Part shown: positions 1 through 8,879 of the stretch, one piece after another
How positions within the stretch are numbered: position 1 is the stretch's first letter
How the letters are laid out: each line of letters begins with the position of its first letter
Assembly: GCF_004571135.1 (NCBI RefSeq)
Contig: NZ_SPSB01000004.1
Location: 620,001 to 684,000, forward strand
Source: Algoriphagus kandeliae
GTDB taxonomy: Bacteria > Bacteroidota > Bacteroidia > Cytophagales > Cyclobacteriaceae
Reading direction: 5' to 3'
Length of the DNA stretch: 64,000 nt
Translations under genes and position numbers: made by a program
The notes under the pieces: generated by a model
What the model was told of the DNA's origin: nothing
Databases searched by the model: none
The model's input: only the letters and a program-made list of their open reading frames with translations

Positions 1-1336
1 CTCCAGCTGCACCTTCGAAGATTTTGTATTTCTTTTTGAAAATGAAGTCCCGATCCTCGGATAGCAGCTCCACATGCAAAACCTCACTCAGATCATTCTT
101 GAGGTAAGGATTTCCATAATTGATAAAGGCCTGAAAAAAGACCTCCTCGCCCTCTTGATAATAAGGTCTATCGGTATGAATGTAAATTCGCTCCTGGTAA
201 TTGGCCGCGGTTTTTTCCAAATTTTGAAGCTGAATAGCCCGCTCAGCGTCATAGTCCAAAGGGAGCATGGAAGCGACTCTTCTTCGGTCCATATCCCCTG
301 AAAAAACCACATCTTGAGGATTAAGGATCATCCCATTTTCCCTGACCCGAACTCTTCCTCCATTCACCTCCAACCAAGAAACCGGATATGGAGCATCTCG
401 ATAGGTATTCTGTTGACTATAGCCCTTCTGATAATGTATCTCAATTCTTCCCTTCAAATAAATCCAATACTCGCCCGGCTTGTCTGCAGGGGCTACCAAT
501 TGCTCAGGCTTGTAAGGAATCACGGATTTCCCCAATTCATTGGCGAAAATATCCGATCGCATATTTCGGGAATCTGCTCCGCCCGGTTTGTCTCCATAGA
601 GAAAAAACCCTTCTTTTTCATGGGTTCCTGCTATCATCGCCCTAAACATATTTTGAGGAGATTTCCGATAAACCTCCATGCGATTCTTCTCCCATTCTTG
701 CTCCTGATCAGAAGACCCTGCCTCCATTTCCTCAAACCGAGCCGCACCAGAGATCCTGTAATTCACCGGATTATCAAAAAACTCCGTTAAATCGAAGGTG
801 ATTTTATAGCCGAGGTAATTGTTGACCAATTCAATTGGCAACTGAGAACTTGCCAAAAAAGTATTCCTCTCCTCAGAAGGAGGAAAATCGATGACCCATG
901 GATTTTCGATCTCCGTTCTCGCTGCCACCAAATCATTCCCTAGGAACAAGTTTTCAAACTTCCGAAGATCTCTCTCCCAAGCTTTATCTCGCTTCGCTTT
1001 AATTTCTACATCACTTAATTCGGTCTCCAGTGGCTTGAGCGATAGGTTCAAGGTGAGTGTGCCACCGGGATTTAAAGTTACCTGCTTGGTGACCGCCTCA
1101 TATCCCATAAAGGAGAAGCCAATTTCAGTAGCACCAGGCTGCAAATCCTGAAGCGTATAGGCACCATCCAAATCCGTGGTCGTGGAAATGGTGGTATTGT
1201 TAATGAAAACATTACAAAAAGGAAGGGTTTCTCCTGTTTCAGCATCCTTTACCACACCGGTTACGGTACTGGTTTGGGAAAAAGCAGTCAAAACCAAAAA
1301 GAAGCCTAGGAAATGAGTTAGTAAAAGTTTTTTCAA
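1..1336 (-). CDS. Exported carboxypeptidase-regulatory-domain / macroglobulin-like surface protein (3' end outside window)
   Basis: The minus strand is open from a TTG start at 1336 to the window edge, giving about 445 residues without a stop, so the C-terminus is missing. The N-terminus LKKLLLTHFLGFFLVLTAFS is a clear signal peptide ending at FSQ. Residues about 20-105 form a CarboxypepD_reg-like beta-sandwich (TGVVKDAETGETLPF, then TTDLDGAYTL). Near the end of the visible part is IYIHTDRPYYQEGEEVFFQA, which resembles the MG2-like domain of alpha-2-macroglobulin-type proteins. Such proteins in Bacteroidota are usually outer-membrane or surface anchored and their role is mostly unknown. No ATG start is available in this frame near the signal peptide, so the TTG is chosen. 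A palindrome lies just upstream. Confidence 0.8.
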   Translation of the reverse strand, partial: MKKLLLTHFLGFFLVLTAFSQTSTVTGVVKDAETGETLPFCNVFINNTTISTTTDLDGAYTLQDLQPGATEIGFSFMGYEAVTKQVTLNPGGTLTLNLSLKPLETELSDVEIKAKRDKAWERDLRKFENLFLGNDLVAARTEIENPWVIDFPPSEERNTFLASSQLPIELVNNYLGYKITFDLTEFFDNPVNYRISGAARFEEMEAGSSDQEQEWEKNRMEVYRKSPQNMFRAMIAGTHEKEGFFLYGDKPGGADSRNMRSDIFANELGKSVIPYKPEQLVAPADKPGEYWIYLKGRIEIHYQKGYSQQNTYRDAPYPVSWLEVNGGRVRVRENGMILNPQDVVFSGDMDRRRVASMLPLDYDAERAIQLQNLEKTAANYQERIYIHTDRPYYQEGEEVFFQAFINYGNPYLKNDLSEVLHVELLSEDRDFIFKKKYKIFEGAAG

Positions 1337-1364
1337 GGGAAAGCGATGGTTTAGTAGCTGGTGA

Positions 1365-1387
1365 AATTACAGAATTGATCTGTAATT
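1365..1387 (-). promoter_or_regulatory. Palindrome upstream of the surface protein gene
   Basis: AATTACAG, 7 nt, CTGTAATT: perfect 8-bp arms 29 bp upstream of the TTG start. It could be an operator or a 5'-UTR hairpin. The symmetry is seen directly; the function is inferred. Confidence 0.4.
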
Positions 1388-1489
1388 ATTCCCAATAACA
1401 AACGGAGCTGGTCTTAGGAGGTTGAAGATTTTCAAAATTTCAACCAATCGAAGTAAAGAAGGACCCACGCATTATTCTATCTAAACAAA

Positions 1490-1509
1490 AAAGCTCCAAA
1501 AGGAGCTTT
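1490..1509 (-). terminator. Rho-independent terminator after gltX and the small acidic protein
   Basis: AAAGCTCC, TTTT loop, GGAGCTTT, followed on the minus strand by further Ts. It overlaps the stop codon of the small gene at 1508 and ends the minus-strand gltX unit. Confidence 0.8.
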
Positions 1510-1720
1510 ATTTTTCTTCATCAGAACCGTTCTGGATTTCATCCAAATCATCCCGATCCTTTAGTTTTTTGTCTTCCACATTCTTATTTAAAAACTCATT
1601 GATCTTATCGATCGAAAAGGTAGAAGAAATTTCCCCAAACGAATCGATTTCCATTTTAAATCCTTTCAGATCCCCATGGACTTTGGGTTCTTCGTTTTTC
1701 TTTTTTTTCTTTTTGCTCAT
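1508..1720 (-). CDS. Small charged hypothetical protein
   Basis: A 70-residue protein starting MSKKKKKK, with a basic N-terminus and an acidic C-terminus (DRDDLDEIQNGSDEEK). A longer start at 1741 would overlap gltX by 11 bp; the internal ATG at 1720 clears gltX (ends 1731) and is preferred. No signal peptide, membrane segment or known domain is visible. It sits directly downstream of gltX and ahead of the terminator, so it is probably co-transcribed. The function is unknown. Confidence 0.6.
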   Translation of the reverse strand: MSKKKKKKNEEPKVHGDLKGFKMEIDSFGEISSTFSIDKINEFLNKNVEDKKLKDRDDLDEIQNGSDEEK

Positions 1721-1730
1721 ACTATTCAAC

Positions 1731-3269
1731 TTATTGAGCAAGTGGCAAGGTTTCTAAGGCGAATCGAATTCGCTGAGCCACTTCCTTAGGACCTAAGATA
1801 GCAAATATCTCCATCAAATCCGGACCGGCACCCGCTCCGGTAACAGAAAGCCTAACCGCCTGCATTACCTTCCCAAGTTTGATCCCCTCTGCTTCTGCTG
1901 TTGACTCAAGCAAGGATTTCGCAGAACTTGCATCAAATTCTCCTTCGAAAGAATCTACCTTTTCCTGATAAGCAGAAAGCACTTTTACGGCATCTTCATT
2001 CCATTTTTTCGCTGCTACTTGCTCATCAAACTCAGTTGGAGCTACCACAACAAATCGACTTTCCTGCCACATTTCTGCAGGGAAGGAAACTCGACCTTTT
2101 GTTAAAGCTGCGATAGCTTCGGCAGTTTTACCAGAAACTTGGAAACCTTCCTTCTCGGCACTTACCTGAACATAAGGTGCCAATTCCGCATCGGTTTTTG
2201 CCCGAAGATATTGCTCGTTGTACCATTTGGCTTTAGCAATGTCAAACTTGGTCCCTGCCTTTCCGATTCGCTCAATTGAGAAAGCTTCAATCAATTCCTC
2301 CTTTGTAAATAATTCCCGATCATCTCCAGGGTTCCAGCCCAAAAATGCCAAGAAGTTCAACAATGCTTCTGGAAGGTAACCTTGCTCTCTAAAGCCAGTT
2401 GCAGTCTCTCCAGTGGTTTCATTTTTCCAATCAATCGGAAAAACAGGAAACCCAAGACGGTCTCCATCACGCTTGGAAAGTTTCCCATTTCCATCTGGCT
2501 TCAGAAGCAAAGGCAAATGGGCGAATTCCGGCATGGTATCTTCCCATCCAAAATAGCGATACAACAATACATGCAAAGGAGCCGAAGGCAACCATTCCTC
2601 ACCTCTGATCACATGGGTAATTCCCATCAAATGATCATCGACAATATTTGCCAAATGGTAAGTAGGCATACCATCTGATTTCATCAAAACCTTATCATCA
2701 AGCGTCGAAGAATGAACCATGACCCAACCGCGAATTTGATCATACAATCTTACTTCCTCCTTTCTAGGGATTTTGACACGAATCACATACGGTTCTCCGG
2801 ATGCAAGTCTCGCTTTCACCTCATCTTCAGGTAAAGTGAGGGAATTTTTCATTTGGGTTCGCGTAATGCTATTGTATTGAGGCTGAACAACCCGAGCAGC
2901 AGTCAATCGCTCCCGCATAGCTTCCAATTCCTCAGCAGTGTCAAAAGCATAATAAGCAAGCCCCTTTTCCACCAAACTCAAGGCATATTTCATGTAGTCA
3001 GGCTTTCGCTCTGACTGTCGGTAAGGACCCACTGAACCTGGATTCCATGGACTTTCATCCGGTGTAATTCCCAACCAATCCAAGGAATCCTTGATGTAGA
3101 TCTCAGCACCCGGAACATAGCGCGCCTGATCCGTATCTTCTATTCGAAGGATAAATTTCCCGTTATGTTTTCTTGCAAAAAGGTAATTGTATAAGGCAGT
3201 ACGGACTCCTCCAATATGTAAAGGTCCTGTTGGGGAAGGGGCAAAACGTACGCGAACTTCTCTGCTCAT
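1731..3269 (-). CDS. gltX: Glutamyl-tRNA synthetase
   Basis: A class I aminoacyl-tRNA synthetase that charges tRNA-Glu in the cytoplasm. At 512 residues it has the usual length. The nucleotide-binding HIGH-type motif is seen in FAPSPTGPLHIGG (residues about 9-21), and the KMSKS-type loop is KLSKRDGD (about residue 264). The start MSREVRVRFAPSPTG is typical of the family. It is not possible to say from sequence alone whether the enzyme is discriminating or also charges tRNA-Gln. It is followed by a small charged protein and a terminator. Confidence 0.97.
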   Translation of the reverse strand: MSREVRVRFAPSPTGPLHIGGVRTALYNYLFARKHNGKFILRIEDTDQARYVPGAEIYIKDSLDWLGITPDESPWNPGSVGPYRQSERKPDYMKYALSLVEKGLAYYAFDTAEELEAMRERLTAARVVQPQYNSITRTQMKNSLTLPEDEVKARLASGEPYVIRVKIPRKEEVRLYDQIRGWVMVHSSTLDDKVLMKSDGMPTYHLANIVDDHLMGITHVIRGEEWLPSAPLHVLLYRYFGWEDTMPEFAHLPLLLKPDGNGKLSKRDGDRLGFPVFPIDWKNETTGETATGFREQGYLPEALLNFLAFLGWNPGDDRELFTKEELIEAFSIERIGKAGTKFDIAKAKWYNEQYLRAKTDAELAPYVQVSAEKEGFQVSGKTAEAIAALTKGRVSFPAEMWQESRFVVVAPTEFDEQVAAKKWNEDAVKVLSAYQEKVDSFEGEFDASSAKSLLESTAEAEGIKLGKVMQAVRLSVTGAGAGPDLMEIFAILGPKEVAQRIRFALETLPLAQ

Positions 3270-3419
3270 GGATTTAGAATATGCTTAGCTTGAAACAGGC
3301 AAAACTGCCTATAGTTTAGAATCAAGCTGCAAAGATAGGAATTTGTCAGGGAAAGGCTCGATTCAAATCAGCGGCAATAAATACTTTAAAAAAAATTTGA
3401 GGGATAGCCTTGGTTGATT

Positions 3420-3707
3420 CTAAATATCCCGATCAATCCAAACCATGATTCCCAATAGGAGCAAAAACTTAATTCCCGCGATTATACAAAATAATGTTAC
3501 TACCTGATGAGGCTGATAGGAAGACAAGAACCAAGAAAATTCGGGCTCAATTTTAATATTCCAGTCCTGAAAAAGTCCTCGATTCCCCAAATAGGCCAAT
3601 AGGAATAATAAGACGGAAAATGTAGCAAAAAGCAGCTGGGCTAATTTGACTACTACTTTTCCGAGCTTTTGTCCAGGATCAAGGATTTGAGTTTCTTTCA
3701 TGAGCAT
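3420..3707 (-). CDS. Small two-helix membrane protein, unknown function
   Basis: 95 residues (93 if the ATG at 3701 is used). Two hydrophobic segments are seen: LLFATFSVLLFLLAYLG (about residues 26-42) and VVTLFCIIAGIKFLLLLGIM (about 69-88), the latter followed by VWIDRDI at the C-terminus. No catalytic motif is visible. It lies alone between gltX and the rplS terminator, on the same strand as both. Not recognised; probably an inner-membrane protein. Confidence 0.6.
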   Translation of the reverse strand: MLMKETQILDPGQKLGKVVVKLAQLLFATFSVLLFLLAYLGNRGLFQDWNIKIEPEFSWFLSSYQPHQVVTLFCIIAGIKFLLLLGIMVWIDRDI

Positions 3708-3739
3708 TTAATATGCTTTCATGAATTTAAACAAATGAA

Positions 3740-3767
3740 AAAAGGAACCCAAAATTGAGTTCCTTTT
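3740..3767 (-). terminator. Terminator of the rpsP-rplS operon
   Basis: AAAAGGAAC, loop, GTTCCTTTT, with a T-run on the minus strand. It lies 20 bp past the rplS stop at 3787 and upstream of the small membrane protein gene. The stem is A/T flanked on both sides and could work in both directions. Confidence 0.8.
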
Positions 3768-3786
3768 ATGTTGAATCGGATGAAGC

Positions 3787-4152
3787 TTAGTGCTTCACCT
3801 GGATTTTTTCTTTGATTCGGGCAGCCTTTCCTTGACGTCCTCTCAAGTAGAACAATCTAGCTCTACGTACTTTACCTTGTCTCAATACTTCGATTTTCTC
3901 GATAGCTGGAGAAAGGATAGGGAAGATACGCTCTACACCGATTCCATTAGAAATCTTACGTACAGTGAAGGTCTCTCCGTTAGAGTTAGGGTTTTTTCGC
4001 TGAATTACAGTTCCTTGAAACTGCTGTACCCGCTCCTTGTTACCTTCTTTGATTCGTACGTGTACGTTGATGGTATCTCCGGCTTTGAAAGAAGGGAATT
4101 TAGCTCTTGCTTCGTTGTATTCCGCTTCTACAATTTTCATTAGTTCGCTCAT
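3787..4152 (-). CDS. rplS: 50S ribosomal protein L19
   Basis: 121 residues, normal for L19, a protein at the 30S-50S interface. Diagnostic stretches are [33 protein letters not shown] and [20 protein letters not shown]. It is the last gene of rpsP-rimM-trmD-rplS, the classic order for this cluster. A start at the internal Met5 is possible. A strong terminator follows. Confidence 0.97.
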   Translation of the reverse strand: MSELMKIVEAEYNEARAKFPSFKAGDTINVHVRIKEGNKERVQQFQGTVIQRKNPNSNGETFTVRKISNGIGVERIFPILSPAIEKIEVLRQGKVRRARLFYLRGRQGKAARIKEKIQVKH

Positions 4153-4203
4153 AGCTTCTATATTTTATGCTTTCGCTGTTTGGCCAACACGTGGCTTGTT
4201 GAA

Positions 4204-4920
4204 TTACTTTTTTCTCTTTTTCAAATCGCTTTCACCCAAACCTGACTTAGCCCACAAATCGGGTCTACGTTCACGGGTCCGGCGAACCGAGGCTTCAAAT
4301 CTCCATTCATTGATCTTTGCTTCATGACCTGAAAGCAATACCTCCGGTACATTCATCCCCTGCCATTCAGCAGGACGAGTATAAACAGGCGGTGCCAACA
4401 GGTGATCCTGAAAAGAATCTGTCAAAGCTGAGGTTTCATCGTTGAGTACTCCGGGAATCAATCGGATCACCGCATCTGCCACCACAGCGGCCGCAAGTTC
4501 TCCTCCAGATAACACAAAATCCCCAATGCTAATCTCCTTGGTAATGTAACGCTCCCGAATCCGCTCATCTACTCCTTTATAATGTCCACAAAGGATCAAT
4601 AGGTTTTTCTGAAGCGAAAGCGAGTTTGCCATGGGCTGATCGAAGGTCTCTCCATCAGGGGTCATGTAGATGATTTCATCATAATCCCGCTGACTTTGGA
4701 GGTTTTCGATACATTTCGCAATGGGCTCTACCATCATCACCATGCCGGCTCCGCCACCAAAAGCATAATCATCGACTTGCTTCTGTTTTCCTATGGCGAA
4801 ATCACGCAAATTGTAAACCCTCACTGTAGCCAAACCCTTCTCTTCTGCCCTTTTCAGGATAGAATGTGAAAAAGGTCCTTCCAGCAGTCCTGGTACCACA
4901 CTGATGATATCGATGTGCAT
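4204..4920 (-). CDS. trmD: tRNA (guanine-37-N1)-methyltransferase
   Basis: 238 residues. TrmD is a SPOUT-fold enzyme that methylates G37 of tRNAs using SAM and so limits frameshifting. Family motifs are visible: the start [26 protein letters not shown] (residues 54-62), the knot region [12 protein letters not shown], and [12 protein letters not shown]. It starts 3 bp after the rimM stop, so the two are probably translationally coupled, and it precedes rplS. Confidence 0.97.
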   Translation of the reverse strand: MHIDIISVVPGLLEGPFSHSILKRAEEKGLATVRVYNLRDFAIGKQKQVDDYAFGGGAGMVMMVEPIAKCIENLQSQRDYDEIIYMTPDGETFDQPMANSLSLQKNLLILCGHYKGVDERIRERYITKEISIGDFVLSGGELAAAVVADAVIRLIPGVLNDETSALTDSFQDHLLAPPVYTRPAEWQGMNVPEVLLSGHEAKINEWRFEASVRRTRERRPDLWAKSGLGESDLKKRKK

Positions 4921-4923
4921 GTC

Positions 4924-5454
4924 TCAGTCTTCCAGATAAATGTCAAGCAATCCTTCCGGTAATCGGCAGAAAACTTTTTTTGCTGCCTTGTCTACCTTGA
5001 GAATGATCTCATCCTGAATCGGAATAAGAACTTCCTTATTTTGGTAGCTCACTCCCAGAAGGTCTTGGGTTTCCAAGTCGTAGATGGTTTCCACAGGACC
5101 TAAGACCCCGTTTTTCTCATCTTCTACTTCAAACCCGATCAACTCGTGGTAGTAGTATTGGTCTTCACCCAACTCAGGTAAAGCAGTCAGTGGGAGATAT
5201 ATTCCCGATCCAACTAAAGGTTCTACCTGTTCAATGGTATCAAAGTCCTCAAATTTGGCCAAAGCCTTATTCCCGGCTTGAAGAACAAAGTGCTCCAAAA
5301 AGAATGGAACCAAGCGTCCTTTTTGTTCGAGAAAGATGTGCTCCAGATCTTCATAATCTTCTGGATAGTCCACATCGAGAACCACCATTACTTCACCACG
5401 AAGTCCATGAACTTTGGCCACATAGCCTAATTGAAAGCACTGCTCCTTGTTCAT
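4924..5454 (-). CDS. rimM: Ribosome maturation factor RimM
   Basis: 176 residues. RimM assists maturation of the 30S head and binds S19. The N-terminal beta-barrel (FQLGYVAKVHGLRGEVMVVL) and the PRC-barrel-like C-terminal half (YYYHELIGFEVEDE, then VLIPIQDEIILKVD) are clear. The position between rpsP (14 bp upstream) and trmD (3 bp downstream) agrees. Confidence 0.95.
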   Translation of the reverse strand: MNKEQCFQLGYVAKVHGLRGEVMVVLDVDYPEDYEDLEHIFLEQKGRLVPFFLEHFVLQAGNKALAKFEDFDTIEQVEPLVGSGIYLPLTALPELGEDQYYYHELIGFEVEDEKNGVLGPVETIYDLETQDLLGVSYQNKEVLIPIQDEIILKVDKAAKKVFCRLPEGLLDIYLED

Positions 5455-5468
5455 GGGGAGATTTTATA

Positions 5469-6029
5469 TTAAGCTTCTGTAGCTTCTTCGCCTTCTGCGG
5501 AAGCTTCAGGAGCAGCATCTTCAGCGGCTTCTTCAGCAGGAGCTTCGGCTGCAGCAGCTGCTGCTTTTGCCTCTTCTTCTCTTGCTTTGATCGCATCAAG
5601 ACGAGCCTGATTCTTAGCGGCTTCAGCTTCAAGAGCTTTTTGACGAGCTTCTTCTTTCGCTTTACCGATAGAGTCTACCTTGCTTTGGATCTTAGCTTCT
5701 TTCTCAGCTACCCAAGCTTCAAACTTCGCGTCCGCTTGTTCTTGCGTGATCGCACCTTTCACCACTCCGATTTGGAGGTGTTTTTTAAGCATTACCCCTC
5801 TGTAAGACAGCATAGCCTTAACCGTATCGGTAGGCTGGGCTCCGTTCAACAACCACTGTAGAGCGCGCTCATTGTTGATGTTGATCGATGCAGGGTTCGT
5901 GTTCGGATTGTAAGTTCCGATTTTCTCGATGAAGCGTCCATCCCGTGGAGCTCTCGCATCAGCGACAACCACGTCGTAAATGGCCATTTTCTTTCTGCCT
6001 CGACGTGCTAATCTGATTTTTACTGACAT
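5469..6029 (-). CDS. rpsP: 30S ribosomal protein S16 with Ala/Glu-rich C-terminal extension
   Basis: 186 residues against roughly 80-90 for a plain S16. Residues 1-80 are canonical ([46 protein letters not shown]). Residues about 95-186 are a Lys/Glu/Ala-rich helix that turns acidic and Ala-rich at the end ([18 protein letters not shown]). Such long tails are common in Bacteroidota S16 proteins. It is the first gene of the ribosomal/tRNA-modification operon. Confidence 0.95.
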   Translation of the reverse strand: MSVKIRLARRGRKKMAIYDVVVADARAPRDGRFIEKIGTYNPNTNPASININNERALQWLLNGAQPTDTVKAMLSYRGVMLKKHLQIGVVKGAITQEQADAKFEAWVAEKEAKIQSKVDSIGKAKEEARQKALEAEAAKNQARLDAIKAREEEAKAAAAAAEAPAEEAAEDAAPEASAEGEEATEA

Positions 6030-6173
6030 AGTTTATAATTGTTTGTTTAATGGATGGAACCCGTCCATCCTAAATTTGGAGTGCAAAGATAGGGTAAAAC
6101 TCTGAATCCCCATAAGTTGACTCCAGAATATTTGCGGGTTTTTTGGCATTTCTAGTATCTTGCAGGTCCCTTT

Positions 6174-6245
6174 GGCCCCGTAGTTCAATGGATAGAATAG
6201 AAGTTTCCTAAACTTTAGATACAGGTTCGATTCCTGTCGGGGCTA
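6174..6245 (+). tRNA. tRNA-Arg (anticodon CCU)
   Basis: A 72-nt cloverleaf can be folded by eye. The acceptor GGCCCCG pairs with CGGGGCT (with a terminal G-U pair), the D-stem GTTC with GAAT, the anticodon stem GAAGT with ACTTT, and the T-arm is ACAGG-TTCGATT-CCTGT. The anticodon loop TTCCTAA gives CCU, reading AGG. The discriminator base is A and CCA is not encoded. Confidence 0.93.
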
Positions 6246-6315
6246 CTTATTTCTTTCCACTATGAAAAAGCTTGAGATTTTTTGAAACTCTCCAAAATCA
6301 AAAAACTGATCAAGA

Positions 6316-6867
6316 ATGAAAAAAATTCTTTTGCTCTGCACCATTTCAATTTTACTTTCTAATTGTACTGAAAAGCAGAAAGAAGATATCTCTTCCAACC
6401 TAAAACCAATCGCTACTCTTTCGGAATACCTACTTGAAAGTGGCTACACCAAAGTGCAAATGGAAAAAGAAAAATCCGGTCACTTACATCTAAAAGGAAA
6501 GATTAATGGTGTAGATGCAAACTTTATTTTAGATACAGGGGCAGGTCTGACTATTATCGAAACCAAACGGAAAAATAAATTCAACATGGAATCAAGAGCA
6601 GCCCAAAGCACAGGAACCGGGGCCGGAGGAGCAAACCTAAGAATGGAAGATTCCGGAAATAACACAATAGAGTTAGGCAGTGTCAAAATTGAAAATCAAA
6701 AATTGACGCTGATGAATCTTAATCACGTAAATAATGCCTTTATAAGCCTGGGCATAAAAGAAACGGATGGTATCATCGGTGCTGATATTTTATCAGATAA
6801 TGAAGCGATCATCGACTACAACAATCTGATTCTATATTTAAAAAAGGCTGAGAAAACAGCCAATTAA
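6316..6867 (+). CDS. Retropepsin-like aspartic protease lipoprotein
   Basis: 183 residues. The N-terminus is a lipoprotein signal with lipobox LLSNC (Cys17), so the protein is probably anchored in the cell envelope. The rest resembles a single-lobe retroviral-type aspartyl protease: ANFILDTGAGLTII carries the catalytic DTGA, a glycine-rich flap-like region GTGAGGANL follows, and DGIIGADIL is the conserved ILG-type element near the end. Enzymes of this fold act as dimers. The substrate is unknown. The gene stands alone on the plus strand between the tRNA and the convergent NIF3-like gene. Confidence 0.75.
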   Translation: MKKILLLCTISILLSNCTEKQKEDISSNLKPIATLSEYLLESGYTKVQMEKEKSGHLHLKGKINGVDANFILDTGAGLTIIETKRKNKFNMESRAAQSTGTGAGGANLRMEDSGNNTIELGSVKIENQKLTLMNLNHVNNAFISLGIKETDGIIGADILSDNEAIIDYNNLILYLKKAEKTAN

Positions 6868-6910
6868 ACACCACCAAAATCACAAAACATTACCTCGGGC
6901 AATTTGTCAA

Positions 6911-7798
6911 TCAAATGATTTTCAAAGAATTCCCGGAAGGGACATGGAATACCGGCAGACCCGGAAACTGAGATTCCAACCAACTCTTCAAAAATTCAGA
7001 CCCTCCTTCTTCACTTGCGGAATGCCCGATGACGATCAAACTCAACTTTTTCCCTTGCGAATTAGCAGCACGCACATACTCAGGAGTCTCCCATTCATTG
7101 GATTCCCCACATATCAGCACATCCGGATTATACTTCATGATTCCTTCAATCTGAGCTCTTCCTCCTGCTGCTCCAGGAATTAACAGGACTTTTTCACAAG
7201 GCTGATCCAAATCCCCTACATAGCGCATCGCGGGTACATCCAATTTACTTTTAATGTGCTGGATTAGGGATGCGAGATTAGTTTGAGGGATATTTAAAAC
7301 CGGACTGTTTGCTTGATAATAGGCCATCCAGTCCAAATCTTTCACGACTCCTAGCCGAACTCCATCATCCGCCAACCTGTGGATGTAATCATGATTTCTC
7401 CATAAAGCAATCCCATTTTCTTCCATCAAATCATACTTTGCTTGGAATACTTTGTCCTTTTCCAACCAGTCAGTTTCATCCAAATGATTGAAAAAAGTGG
7501 GCTCATGGGGGATAATAAAGTTTGCCTTCAATGCTATCGCTCGCTGAATTACCTCCATGGTAGCAAACATGGTAGTCACCACACCAGTCACTATCTGATC
7601 TCGAGAACCTACTTTTAAAGTATCCACCGTTTGCGGAAAAGGAGCTCCAGAAACCTGTGCGATAAAGGCATCCATGATTCCCCCAACTGTAATTTCTCTT
7701 TGTTCGGGCTGAGCAAATGACCAAATAGGATTGATAGTCAAACCTGCTCCCAAGAGCAGACCTGATTGGGTTAGAAAGCTTCTTCTGGATTTTTTCAT
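6911..7798 (-). CDS. Exported NIF3-like (DUF34) metal-binding protein
   Basis: 295 residues. The N-terminus MKKSRRSFLTQSGLLLGAG has the twin-arginine pattern SRRSFL, so Tat export is likely. The body matches the NIF3/DUF34 family: an early His in FIIPHEPTFFNH (His98), HDYIHRL in the middle, GAAGGRAQI, DVLICGESNEWE, and the late IVIGHSASEEGG that completes a dinuclear metal site. Most NIF3 proteins are cytoplasmic, so a Tat-exported form is less usual. The substrate is not known. Upstream lies a long AT-rich region with inverted GGTAAA repeats. Confidence 0.78.
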   Translation of the reverse strand: MKKSRRSFLTQSGLLLGAGLTINPIWSFAQPEQREITVGGIMDAFIAQVSGAPFPQTVDTLKVGSRDQIVTGVVTTMFATMEVIQRAIALKANFIIPHEPTFFNHLDETDWLEKDKVFQAKYDLMEENGIALWRNHDYIHRLADDGVRLGVVKDLDWMAYYQANSPVLNIPQTNLASLIQHIKSKLDVPAMRYVGDLDQPCEKVLLIPGAAGGRAQIEGIMKYNPDVLICGESNEWETPEYVRAANSQGKKLSLIVIGHSASEEGGSEFLKSWLESQFPGLPVFHVPSGNSLKII

Positions 7799-8163
7799 GG
7801 TCTGGATATTTTTAAGAATTTACCAAAATTTTTGAACAAAATGCTAATTGTTAACAAGCGGCATTTTAGCTTTAATTAGTCACTTAATTAACTTTTGGTA
7901 AATTACCTTTAGTAACTTACTCTTGGTAAACTTCAAAAGATTAATCCAATGGCTAGCCGCTATAAAACTCCTCTAAACCCATTTGCAACATCCGGATATT
8001 ATGGTCCGCACTATTTCTGCAATAGAGAAAAAGAGAGTGATCAAATCCTTCGAATTCTAAAGAATGGATAATCCTGCTTAATAATGGTGAAAGGTGATTT
8101 GGTAGATGCATAATCCGGGTTAAACTTCTTCCTCTCACCGATTTTACATTCAGGACAACAAAA
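7799..8163. other. Intergenic region with inverted and direct GGTAAA-type repeats, otherwise no gene seen
   Basis: No convincing gene lies here; a 91-codon minus frame over this stretch has no signal or domain and overlaps the next gene. AATTTACCAAAA at 7817-7828 and its exact reverse complement TTTTGGTAAATT at 7893-7904 form 12-bp arms, and a third copy, CTTGGTAAAC, starts near 7922. All lie upstream of the minus-strand NIF3-like gene and could be regulator sites. Confidence 0.4.
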
Positions 8164-8187
8164 AACCACCCCAAAATCGGGGTGGTT
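8164..8187 (-). terminator. Terminator after the 8212-8853 lipoprotein gene
   Basis: AACCACCCC, 6-nt loop, GGGGTGGTT, followed on the minus strand by TTTTT. It lies 24 bp beyond the stop at 8212 and ends the dehydratase-SDR operon. Confidence 0.85.
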
Positions 8188-8211
8188 GGTAAGTTTTGAG
8201 CGATTGTCAAA

Positions 8212-8853
8212 CTACTCCACTTCCACATCAGAAATCCAAATAAAGCGGTTACCTGCTCCGTCCCGATGATCGGTTGCTAATTTAATCGGACCGAAATCCT
8301 GAAGATTTTCCCAAGTCCATGTTCTTCCCTCCGGAGCATTTTGTCTCCTGTATGTCCACTCAAGTATGTGGTGGTTTTCATCCAAATACAAATCATAGGC
8401 ATCTCCTGGCGTGTAACCATCCCCCGAGCCATAAACCACCGTTAGTTTGGTAGAATTCTGCTGATGAAGAGGCGTAGGTACATTTTCAGTCACCTCATAT
8501 TCATATCCTGTATCCCAAGCCAGTTGAAAGGGCATCATGCACCAATACTTATCATTGACAAAACCCTTATCTGCATCGGGAAGAGATTCCTTAGGTAAAT
8601 CCTGACTGTAGGTAAAAGTGGTATCAGGACCCGTGTAGGTTACCATTCTATTTTTGATATCCCAAGACCAATTTCTTGAAAAAACATTTACCGAGTCCCG
8701 CTGAACATTCCATGTGTAGGATATGGACTTCAGCTCATCAAAATTCTCGAATCCGTAGGCTTTTGCAACCTGAAATGGAAGGGTATCGGGCATCTTTGGA
8801 GAACAGGCTAAAGTCGCCAGAATCGCCAAAACAAAGAGGTAGGACTTATTCAT
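8212..8853 (-). CDS. Lipoprotein of unknown function
   Basis: 213 residues with a lipoprotein signal MNKSYLFVLAILATLAC (Cys17 at the lipobox). The remainder is rich in Trp and Tyr and has alternating polar/hydrophobic strands (YTWNVQRDSVNVFSRNWSWD, WTYRRQNAPEGRTWTWEN), suggesting a beta-rich lipid- or ligand-binding fold such as LolA-like proteins; this is an impression from composition only. It starts 26 bp after the second SDR gene on the same strand and is probably the last gene of that operon. Not recognised as a named family. Confidence 0.7.
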   Translation of the reverse strand: MNKSYLFVLAILATLACSPKMPDTLPFQVAKAYGFENFDELKSISYTWNVQRDSVNVFSRNWSWDIKNRMVTYTGPDTTFTYSQDLPKESLPDADKGFVNDKYWCMMPFQLAWDTGYEYEVTENVPTPLHQQNSTKLTVVYGSGDGYTPGDAYDLYLDENHHILEWTYRRQNAPEGRTWTWENLQDFGPIKLATDHRDGAGNRFIWISDVEVE

Positions 8854-8879
8854 AATTTAAAGGGTTAGATGAGGGTAAC

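Noticed and set aside
5190..5861. 223-codon plus-strand frame across rimM and rpsP
   Set aside because: Antisense shadow of two certain genes; its composition reflects the Ala/Glu-rich rpsP tail.
7953..8228. 91-codon minus-strand frame
   Set aside because: Overlaps the lipoprotein stop and terminator region, has no signal or domain, and runs through a regulatory repeat region; probably chance.
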